From Liolophura sinensis (taxonomy: Eukaryota; Mollusca; Polyplacophora; Chitonida; Chitonidae): a DNA stretch of 64,000 nucleotides. How positions within the stretch are numbered: the first letter of the stretch is position 1; the number at the start of each line of letters is the position of its first letter. Position numbers and translations under genes: made by a program. Location: contig NC_088302.1 of the NCBI RefSeq assembly GCF_032854445.1, forward strand, positions 19,031,338-19,095,337, in the 5' to 3' direction. Below are positions 23,537 to 35,500 of this stretch, piece by piece. The notes beneath the pieces are model-generated. The model had not been told where the DNA came from and did no database searches. It saw nothing but the letters and a program-made list of their open reading frames with translations.

Positions 23537-26500
23537 CTGCCAAGAAAAGGGTTTAATACTGACGTGAAAAAACATTGAAAACGAAGTTCTGACTTGTTTT
23601 CCATAACAAAGCCATACACTGATCTAATTCTCCTTAAGCCATGGCGCTATGGGTTGGGTAACTTGCTACTACTTAAGCGTTTACAAGGCCTGTCTCTCCA
23701 TGTTATAATCTTTCATATTCATATTGCGAGTGATATTTGTTTACTCATGCACTATGTAAAATATATTATTTAAAGCATGTGTCTATTACTTCTACGGAGT
23801 CTTTGTAAAACCGCTGGCTTTGTATAGGACACTCATGATAGGTAACAGATGCATGGCATTGTCTGCTGCATATGGCTGAAGATAAGTGGTTTCGTGTGAT
23901 GTGTTTTTTCGTCGTTAAATAGATTCTTTTAACTAAAACAACGCATGATTTACAGGGCAATTAGTCATGTTATTTGGCATATAGAGCTGCGCGAATAAGT
24001 AAACCAATGAGTTGTTGATTACCCCCACGCACTGAAGAAGACTGCGAAATAATCTTCCCTTACAGCTATAAATGTGACTTTTTTATGTATGTAATACTGG
24101 TTACAGTCATTTATCCTGATGATAAAATCGTAAAAAACGAAACTTACCTCCTCTTTTTACATTGCTGCTGTATGCTGCAAAATAAATAAATAAATAAATT
24201 ACGACATGGGCAAGGATACACTGAGACGTATCTTTGTTTAATGACCAGATGTATAGTGATAACAACCACGCTCTAAAGAAATCCTGAAACTTAGAGAGCA
24301 AAAAAAAAATACCTGGCAAATATATATATTTATATATTTTTATCATGTATGAATTTCGTCTGTGAACACTCAAACATGAAGAGTGGATGAAAGATGTTGG
24401 GAGATTTTGGCACTCAACAAAGCGTCATTCTTGTTGATGCCTAATGCTATAGGGAATTGAAAATGTGAAGAAAGCATGACATTTCATTTAGACAACCTGA
24501 ACCATTCTATGTTCTTAACAACCATTCACAAGACAGATTTTCTTAAAGCATTTTAAACAATGCTGTTAGGTTTATCATAGTGAAAAGTTTTTTATTTCAC
24601 GACACATTCATTTGGTGTTTATAATAATGGATTCCTTTTGGATGAAAACGAAATTACGTGTAGATGATGATGACTAAAAAGCCCTAAAATGGACCGAAAA
24701 CAGAGTAAGTAACAACTATATAAGTTAGCGTTTAATGGCTTTGTGGAACTCCACTGGACATATAGTGTACGATGGTGGTCAGTCGTATGGGTATAGGAAA
24801 CCGGAGGAAACAACAGATCTTTGGCAAGTTACTGATGAACTTTCAAACGTGTGACGTTCATCAATGCAGACCATTTAAATGGAAGACCAACGGTCAAACA
24901 AGCATCGTCGATTGTTGTTACCAACGCCCAGGCAGACCAGGCTTCGGGATCACGAGGCTATCTTAACCTTAAGTCAAAATTTCAAATCGCCTTAAAATGG
25001 TTCTTTCGTACGTAACGCGTTCAAAATATTGCTTGACAATTTATTGTAAAACAAGTTTAAGCTAAAATAACAGAAAGGAACATACCAATTTTGATGACTG
25101 AAGTTTTGACTTAAGTCAAAGGTCACTTGGTGATCCCAGGTTCTGGAGATTGGTTAATAGTTGAAGACATACCTATAATTTGGAGTGTGTATACTTACTG
25201 TTGAGCACATCTACATAGATCCTAGCCACGTCCTCTTCGGCATTACGACATAGATACATTCCCGTATCGCTTTTCTGGCTGTGCTCTATCTCCAGCCTGC
25301 TCGTGAACAAACCCGTACCTCGCAGCTCGCCACTTTTTATGGTAACTTTTCTGCTAAAATTTGGCCTGATTTTATCGCCGTTCCTGAACCAATCTAAAGC
25401 TTGCGGTGAGTCGACAATCCTGGATGTGTTGCACTCCAGACGTATCGGTTGACCAACTTCAACAACCTCCGTACCACGGACGTGGATCGCTGCAAGAGCA
25501 ATATTTATTTATTTATTAATTTAATTGATTATTTGATGGTTGTTTAACGCCATACTCCAAAATATTCCACTTATACGATGACTGCAGGTTTTATGGGTAG
25601 AGGAAACAGGGCCGCCATTGGTTAACCACGAACTTTTTGCAAGTTACTAACGAAATCTCCCAAATACGACGTGCAGATGATGCCGACCATACTGGTGGAA
25701 GACATGACAAGACTGCGCAGCCATACGAGCGTCATCCACCTAAGATTTTCTCAGAGACCCCGACAAATGCGACAGTCGAGATCTTCATGCGCATCACAGC
25801 AGTACGAACAGTTTTTTTTTTAACTACTTTTTTTGTCACTGAAGCAGAAGTTCGTTTTTCTTTTCACTGCCGTGCTGCTGACAAACGTTTTCGTAAAAAA
25901 TGATTTGGGATGTAGTTTTGTGCGTTCCAACAGTAATCGTATATTTCAAAATAAACTGACGAATGCTTTTTAAGGATTGGCTGATTGAGTGCAAAGCGGA
26001 GCGGGTGAGATATAAAGCTGTCGCTAAGCCTATAAAGCTATGGCACAGGATTTTTTTTTCGAGCTTTTTTTTCATTTATTTTTTCAAGTATTCGAACTGA
26101 ATCAAGTTTAGAGTGAGGAAAGCGGGACCTGACAAAAACATTTCACCTCAGGAGATACATAACAAAGACCCTGATGTAAGACAAGAGAGCAGCAGAAAAA
26201 GCGCGAACAGGATTCGAACTCCAGACTTCCGAGTTAGTCCGGATAAATGGATATTACCTGTAGACCATAGGCCCCTACCAGGTGGACCCTACCCAGACTC
26301 AAGTCAAAGGTCAATGTCATTTTTTTCTGTATGCAGCTTCATTCACTATGACATACTTTCGAATAAAAAGCGAATTTGAAATTGAAAACAGATATAATTT
26401 AGTTTGTCATGGGAGGGGGGGAGATAAAAAGTATATGACGAAGCTATTTCCCAGGCCATTAAACAGCAATGTCACGATTTATCAACGTAATTTACTTAGC

Positions 26501-29500
26501 ATAAATGTGACATTTTGGCACTGAGAGTAAATCTCCGGTTTTTTATGTTAGCGGCTGTTGATTCAATTGCGCGAGGGAAAAAAGTTCCGTAAACTTGGTG
26601 TCGACCTCTACTTACTCGGTTTCATGGTCCCCGAAGTATCCGCGACGTCTGTGGAAAGAAAACAGAAAGAGAGAAGAAAATTACATCGGTTTGGAAATTG
26701 TGTACTAGAAGAGCAGTTTAAGAGCGGGAGTTGAGAAGGATCTGTCAACACTAAATCTTGGAGAGGAAACCATATCCCAAGCTTCGCGTCAGAGACGAGT
26801 CTCTTCACAACCGCCAACAGCTTATTAACGAAAAAGCACTCTAGCGTATTGGCCTGGTGGAATTCCGTTATGTATGGGTTTTTGATCTTTCAGTTTGACA
26901 GGCTGACTACATTGTCCGATGACGAGTTTGAAATTGATATTGAGCCACTACTCGACCCGTGTCCCAAGGTTTTTACCCCAGTCAGTCACTGTTGGATGTT
27001 GCATGCTTTGAGGAAGAGAACGAAAACCTTTGTCGGCGTTTTGGCCTGTCAGGAGTTCGCTGGAAAACCGCTTCTGCGAATCGAGCCTTCGCCGATCTCT
27101 GCAATATTACTTTTCAAAGTTTCTATTTGCCAATGACAGATGAATTGATGATGTTATCGACCCCTATGGCTTGTTGATGGACTGGATATTATGTGAAAGT
27201 CAGACCAGACATAAGGGGATCAAGTTTCACGGTAAACCTTACAGTCTAAACCGGATGAAATCTCTCTCAGTCTCTCCAGGTTAGCTGGCCGATTACTAAA
27301 GACAGCTAGACCATTCACTGGGTACTTGTTACAAAAGTCAGTTTGAAAGCGATCAGCGTCTTCAAAAAACATACGACTTCTCAGGAAGTATTGTCCAGCT
27401 ACACTATAGAGATCTCTGGAAATCAAAGTATTTGGTGAGCGTGCGTAGCAATATACGGGCATGTCATAAGGCGATCTCGTTGGCAACATGGCCTCAAGGG
27501 AATGTGTAGGGCCTGTAGACTTACTTTGATTTTCACGCTAGTTTTGCGGATGGTTAAGATGATTTCCTCTGTTTCTGTGTTGTGCTTTCCCATCGCCAAT
27601 TCTCTGTTGTTTTTGTTTTCTTTGTTTTTTTTTGGGGGGGGGGGGGGGGGGTTGAACCCAAAACAAGAGATAGATAAGCTAATGCCAGTTTCCTCTCCGG
27701 CCGTTCGTGGAAAGGTCTGACAACAACCTGCGGAGGGTCGTGGGTTTCCCCTGGGCTCTTTCCGGTTTCCTCTCATCATAATGCTGGCTGCCGTCGTATA
27801 AATATTCTTGAATATGACGTAAAACACCAACCAAATAAATAAATAAATAAACAGATACAGCTCTCTTAGGTGATTTTGTTTGACAAGCTGATCCGTATGT
27901 ATAAAAAATCAGCTGTTTTTTTATACGGATTCTTAACATTTCGAACATTAGAGAGAGTCGACTGTAAACAGAACTATAAAGCCTGTACTGACATAAATTA
28001 AATTATAGTTTTATGAAATGCTCTTCCACCATGATCCTCCATTTGATTTAAAATGTAACTCAATTCTAAAGGTATCCCGTTTAGAGTATTCAATGTCTAC
28101 CAGTCTACTCCATTAGTATGTAAACATGTGTTACACTTCAACCTCGAACTCAAACGCTCTATGTTCACTGAATTTCATTTTACGCAGCTCGGCTTTAATT
28201 TTGTTGGCATTTACATTTTGTATACATTTACCGCCAACAGCCTAAAATATGATATTCCAAATGTACCGAATAGGTAAATTCTGCTTCAAGAAGAAAGAGC
28301 TTCTGGGAATAATTTGTGTAACAGTCACATGTTTTTATAGCGTAATTTTGTCTTGGTGAATGTTTTTTGTGGCAAGTAAGAGCTCGGCCATTTAGCTGAT
28401 GGCTCAATTCAGAATCTGGGATTCGTCAAAAACGTTAACCACACAAGTGACAACCACGTTACGGAAGGAAACCAAATGGAACTTTGCACGTGGCAATGCC
28501 AATTCGACATCGGTTAAGAAACCCGAGACTAATGCTTTGAAAGACTGGCATGCAGAGGATTGTCCTGTAGCGCAGAATTGAATGTAATGTACGGTTTTTA
28601 TCCCACAGCTAATTTCGAGTGTATTGATTTAGCTGGTGAGAATAAGCAGGTAACTGCTGGGTTAGGGTTTCTGTTGATGTTTCCTGGGCAGGTGCTCGCT
28701 GTCAGCAGCCCGTCCTCGGTGCGGTACTGTGTGACTCACCCACGCTTGCGGACATTAGATATGCAAGTTGGTGATGTCATCTCTACACACTTTTTAGCCC
28801 GGTGTACCAGGTTAACGATTTTGCCGGTAATTACTGGGCCAATCACTGGCACGATCAAGATGTTGTCAAACAGTATAACACATACGCACTTCACACAAAA
28901 GCATATGACTCATTCCACTGTGACTGCCTACTATTGGGACACACGTGCTTTGTTCTATAGCAACAGTTTCATTATAGGCGTTCAATACACGTGGAACAAA
29001 CCCGTGGTATATTTGCATTTCAATCATGATATCCACTTCAGAAGCTTTATCACACACACAATCTGCAACAGTGACCTGTGCATGCAAAGGAGTCCACTAT
29101 AAACAATATCACGATCTGTTTTCACGACAAGGTGTTTAAGGTCATTACATTAGTAGCTGGACACGTTTTACTGCAAAGTCTAAGTGAAATATTAAGCGCA
29201 TGCCAACAACATGAAAATGCGACCTGGTGCATCTGGAATGTTTCATTTTACCACCCATGTAAAACGGTAATTTAACAATACATGGATCTTTTTGACACAC
29301 GTTCCAGTTGGAGAATTTTCTTCATTGCATCTTTTTTTCCGTTATTTATGACATGCACTTCACAAAGCAGTGTGCATATAGACAACGCGTATATGCAAAA
29401 ACATACAGTTTTCACGGAACATATAATATGGCACACAAACAGGAATTTGACAATTCATGCACACATGCCTTCAGCTGAACGTCCTGATAGCTATACATTT

Positions 29501-32500
29501 TGTTTTGTCGAAGCTAAATTTTGATTCTGCATGTTACACTTACGATAGAGGAGGATTGTTCGATGCGAACACTTTGCCTCTTTGCAGTGGAACATCAGAA
29601 ATTGTTTAATATATATCCAGAAGACTAGTATTTTGATCTGTTATCATTTTTAATCACTTTTGTATGTTATGGCTTATGGTAGCACGCATTTTACAGCTTG
29701 TCTCTTATATTCCCTTCCGTAAAACTGCACGCAGCGGTATTGAAATGCTGCGTGTATAAGTATGTGTTTATCTTGATCCACTGAACCATAATTCCTGCTT
29801 TGTAAATAGATGGCGTCAGCTACAGGCTATTTTGGAAAACAATCGGATACATGGCCTCAGTCACAAGCGATTCCAAACACATAATAATGCTACCTATACC
29901 ACATAAAAGGACTGTCAACATGCTGTTAAAACAAAAACAACGGTACCTTTAGGATACAGTCCTGTGCCGGTTCCGGTACCTGAAAAACAACGACGTAATT
30001 TGAACCGTGATATGCGTTATGTCCCAAATCAAGCCAAGTTAATCTCATAAATCAAGCTGATAGCCTGATAACGTGAACACCAGCAGTGATAATAGCAGGT
30101 GGAACACGACAACCACAAACTGTCATCCGCTGTTTCCTCTGCAGAAACGGAACACGGACATCTATTCGACGGAAGAAACTTCACCACACTGGACTGAAAT
30201 ATCTTAATTACGGGAATGCATAGGTTAGTGTTATACTGATGACAGCCGATCCAAGTCGGCTTCATAAGAAATTGTACAATAAGGAAAAGTACAATATGAA
30301 GAAGTCGCCTTGAATCATTCAGTGTGGGATTCATTTATTTCCTCCATATACGCCCCTACGCACAAATAACTGCAAGTGCATATAGAAGCTGTCGGTGCCA
30401 TTGCTAAATTAGCCTCACTTTGTGCTGCGAGTGACAACGAAGGTGTATGCAAGAAGGAAATGTGGAAACTTTTATAAGATCAGTAACCTTTTGCTTTGTT
30501 TTTACCATTTCTCTGCAGAAAAATATCCCACAATGACGTTAATTTGTAAAGGCCTTCTGTTCGGAGCCTAAGCAGGAAATGGTGGCACCGACCTTCCGTA
30601 CTTCGAGAGCAAGAAGCCTTGAAACTCCATATTCAACAGAGCAGTGGCTTAGGAAAAGTTGGCGGCCGGATATGTGAACCAGTTAGGGCCAATTGAAACT
30701 TAGCCAACTGGAGACGAAGCACTTGCCTCAGAAAATGTAATCGGTTTTACAAGTTGCACCTTAAGGTACTCTGGAATACAGAGAAACGAGGAAAGAAAAT
30801 TGTGAATGGCCAATTTAAATAAAAAAGAACTGGCACACAGGTTTGCCATGTTTTCTTGATCTCTTTCCATGGCGAACTTATCTGAAATATTCCTCTGTTA
30901 TGATCATCCCAATCCAGCCCCTACATTCTGAAGTGCTCATTGGCAGATAAAAGATTAACTTAAAAAGCTTTGCATCCTGAATACCCGTTCTTAAAGGTCA
31001 CTATGACCCCTAGTGTCTCATCACAGGATAAGTGACCTGATTAACCATGTTTTAGCTTCGAATACAAATAATTTACTTCCTGTGTCAAAAATGCATCGAT
31101 ATCGGTTATTGCAGAGTAGCCTCATGGCCTCAATAGCCTCAACCAGCAGGCTCCATGATATAAGCTGTCTGAACCGTCACTAAAATTGAGACTTACCTTT
31201 TTCATTTTTTTTTATACATTTTAGACTATTTTCACCTGAGACTTGCATGAAACAGTTGAAAATTAGTTCACGTATAAGGTTAGGAATGATACTACAGGAT
31301 GAGACTACATGTATATCTGTTATAATTATAAGACAGCCTGTGAGGAAAAAAGAGCTCATGGCTTTTCGTCCAAACCTGTCGTGAATTTATTTATTTTGTC
31401 CCTGTAGACCTTTCAGGCAAGTCTCTAAGAGGTTAGCGTGCTAGCGCAGCATAGTGATTCAGGATAGCCATAAATGCGGTAGCTGTGAGTTCAAGTCCAA
31501 CTCATCCTACCTTCCTCTCGGGCAGTGCGCGGATGGTCATGGTTTTCCTCGGGATCTAACCACATGGCATGCCTTTACAGGGGCTGCAGAGCTGACATAC
31601 ATGCAATATAATATATGGCCTAGATGTATACATTGATACTAAATATCCCACGGTGCTTTATTGCACTGGTTCGTGTATATTTTTTTTAGTGAAATATTGA
31701 TCTAACCGCATGTCCCTTGACAGTGTAATAAATGAGGTATATATCCCTTGAGAGCGTATTGGCTGAAGTGTAGATTCTTGACAGCGTATTGGCTGAACTG
31801 TATATCCCTTGACAGTGTGTTGCTGAACTGTATAACCCTTGACAATGTACTGACTGAACCGTATATCCCTTGACAACGTATTGGCCGAACTGTATATCCC
31901 CTGACAACGTTTTGGCCGAACTGAATATCGCTGGACACCGTGTTGGCTGAACAATATATCCCTTGACAGCATATTGACTGAATGGTATATCTCTTGACAA
32001 CGTTTTGGTTGAACTGTGAATCCCTTGACAACGTTTTGGCTGAACTATGTACGCCTTGACAGTAAACTGGCTGACTTGTATATCCATTGACTATGGAAGC
32101 CGACCGAGGACCTTTTGCTGTCTCGCCACCGCAACCTATATTACAAAGATGGAGGTAGAGCTACTTTGTTACCTCTCTTCGCTTCCTCGCTACATTGCCC
32201 TTTGCAATACAGGGCTTTCATATTTCAAAACATGTTGGCTAACTTTTATATCTCTTGGTAGCATATTTTGGAGAACTGTATATCCGTTAGTGTCATATTG
32301 CCAGACGTGTATATACGTTGTCATCTTTGCTCGATACCTGAATAATTTTCGTGATACTTGGCCACGATGCCATATTGCGATCGGCCTTGCGCATCCCATG
32401 ATACCACATTGCTCTGATAAATGTTTATCCCGTGATACCATACTGCACTGATTGTTGTATATTTCATGATATCGCAATGCTTGATACATGTGTATCCCCT

Positions 32501-35500
32501 GATAATGCTTTCGTATCTCGTACCAAATGATATCACAATGCTCTGGTGTGAAGCCTGGAATAATTCGATATTCACGTAATATGTTAGTTCAAAGAACTCT
32601 GTTATAATGCCAGAAATTCCTGTTTGCTTGCCACAGTTTAAAAGTTAAGATATAAGTCGAGATTCCGAATTCGCCATATCCTTGGGGATTCGTATCACCT
32701 AACTGTACCCTTTTCATGAGGAAAAAGTGACCTTTGGCTTTAGCGAGCTATATGCGCCGGAAATTCTCGCAGGCAGCTGAAAATAATATCATTTTCTGTG
32801 GCCATTTTAAGTGAATAGATACGGCTTAACGATTGATGCCAGTGGGCAATATTTCAGACAGTTTGGGCCGAAATGAAACCAATTAAAGCCATGAAATCTT
32901 GGAGTGTCCCCTCTAACGGCCCTTAGCGTCAGTCAGCTTGCTGTGCCATCGGGGTTCCGTGGATTCAAGACCACAGACGGCAAAACATTATAGTGATGAA
33001 GGCGTCTTGGTGTCAAGACCGGCTGTTATTGAAGTTGCGAAGTCTCTCTCAGGACTTGTTTTGGTCTAAGTGTCAGAATGCATCAGAGCATCTCTATTAT
33101 CGGAACCTTCGCTGGCTAGAGTCAAGTGTAAAGTCTACAGGCAAAGTAGACCACCAAGCTAGACAAGCTAGACAAATTAGGCGTTTTTCTTGTGGGAAAT
33201 CGGGAGGCAAGAATAGAATAGAGGCCAAGAGAATTATGAAGATACATGCTCACATGTACCGATATATTGCTAATATAGTGAGAAATACATGAGCCACTTG
33301 TTGTTGAAAGAAAAAAAAACACAAGAATATACGAAACAACTGATAGATATGTGAAACCTACTTGAAGTTGACAGCAGTTTAATAATTGGTAACTGGTAAT
33401 TGGTAACAATCATGTACCGACACTCACAAATTTTGGCCGCAATTGCAAACGTCAGAAACTAGATAATACAGACTTCAAACGAAAAAAGCCGTCTTCAGCT
33501 TGCCAAAGCGATGGCCTGATTTGTCATAGCCCTTTGGCAGAAGAACAGAGCCTTGATATCGAAAGGACAATTCATGGATTGGTTGAGTGTCCATAGCCTT
33601 TTTTATGAAGCACTATTCGCAGCTTTTATTCCGTCGTCGGACAAATACATTGTTAATGAATCCCAATATCCTATGAAAGAAAAATATGTATTCAGCGTTT
33701 ACTTAGCCTATGACTCGGTAGTGCAGACACGACTAAACGTATGTCAACGCCAACTACTATCCGAACTACATATAAGTATATTTATAAACATAACGATCAA
33801 ATCAAACTTGTGATCGCTTTCTTATGTCATTCAAAATATAGAAGAAAGGTTTTGGAACCAAAGAATATGCCTCTCCCCTTCTTCTATCCAAAAGTCCACC
33901 CCCTCATTTTGTAGTTCAAGCCAAATTTGATTAAGCTCAGTTCAGCAATTCTGGACGAGGTTATTACCTGCCACAAGAATATCACACACTCGGACAAAGC
34001 CTCTTGAAGCCTTGTCATTACGTTTAAAATAAATTTCGAAAGTTCTGGCAATTCTAGAAATATCGTACGAACAAAGCATTCGCCTGTTACAATATCAAAA
34101 TACCGGCGAACGAGACGACCTAAATACCCCCAAAAGTTCACTAAATCTTAAGGTCAGTCTGATGAAGCATCAAGACAAACTTGGTAGAGATCGAATCATT
34201 AGGTTTGGAGCCGTCGTGTAGACAAGTTTATACTGCACGACGGAAGTGAGCCATATCACAGTGAGCCCCATCGATATATCTCTCTCCCGATACAGTTGGA
34301 GAAGACACAATGGAGAGTTCGCAAACTCTTTAACAATGCGGTTTAAAGCTATGTAGTCTCTCATTCTTTCTAGCACTACATCACACTTTTTGGTGTGTGT
34401 GCTCTTGAGATACTTATATATTACACATGCATTGCAGCATTTGGACTTTTTCATGTCGCCCGTCAGTCTCTCATTAACAAATGTACAGATTCACAATATT
34501 TCTGGGATCAGTTGGCCATGCTCCCACCTTAGCTTCCACATTCAACTCTCTGAATCGTTACATATACAAACTTGGGACACGGTCCTGCCATCTATGTTGT
34601 ACTCAAGCTGTCAAAGAGCTAAAAACAGTCTTCCTGTGATCCTAATGTAATGTGAATTTATATTCCTTCACTATGCGGCAATAATAAGGAGCACAAAGTC
34701 GCAGTTGACACAAATACATGTGTAACCGACGCATACATTTGATCAGTATTCGAACTTCGCAAACCACCATTTTCGAATCACGCATCTACGTTGCTGCACA
34801 CGGTGTTTTTGTGGTGTTTAGTTTTGAGATGTGCACAACACATTTGCTTGGAAAGACCAAGTTCCAGGTAAGTGAATGAAAGATTACAGGTCTGTATTTC
34901 TGACAACTAAAGTGGGTAAAACGGAATCGATCTCAGATCTACGATTCATGAATGTATTTTAACATGACAGCTTGCATGAACGCCTGATGGACAGTTCCAA
35001 ATTCAAGCTAGATGACGACCTGTATACTATAGTACTTGTGCTGTATTCAGATTATGCCCTATAAATTTAAGACGGCTGTGTAGGCCTATGTTGTAACATT
35101 GATCTTTTTTTCCCAGTTACCTCTAAATTATACACTGTCAATAGAGATCAACACAAGTCTGATAAGACTTAGCAGTTCAAGACGCTGTCTCTTAGGATAA
35201 GATGTCCCCCACTTACACAAGGCCTAGTTCGGGGAGTAAGTTCGAATGTCTAAGCCGGCAGTAAGCTGGAGCATGTTTTATAAAGGCTCAGTGAAGCATG
35301 CATCATTAATGATTAAGTATAGGTCCAATTAACTCTAGCTGGCTATCAGTTTGACTTGCAGAGGGAATTACCTTGTGTTGATCGGTGTCCCTTTGTGCTA
35401 CAGTCACTACTCGAGGGATCCTTAGCCACAATCAGCTATCACCGAGGCCTGTGTATAGCACGATGTATAGTTAATCGTTCACTTGAACGTAAAAATCTCC

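Larger units (their letters stand above)
25490..26615 (-). other. Intron between microexon and Ig2 exon, filled by SINEs
   Basis: This 1.1-kb phase-1 intron is largely two SINE-like elements (25501-25790 and about 26108-26290). The (AAAT)n tail of the first, read on the gene strand, ends about 11 nt before the Ig2 acceptor AG. Confidence 0.65.

Noticed and set aside
23204-23575. 123-codon minus-strand ORF covering the last exon
   Set aside because: The phase left by Ig2 uses a different frame, which gives the Ser/Gly stalk and stop at 23421; the long ORF is a shadow.
28560-29102. Longest ORF in the window as a gene
   Set aside because: No motif or coding context; antisense inside an intron. 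Length alone is weak evidence in 64 kb.
31658-32087. Three overlapping ORFs with repeated CQGIYSSA-like motifs
   Set aside because: Translation of the 31-bp minisatellite; since 31 is not a multiple of 3, all frames look repetitive.
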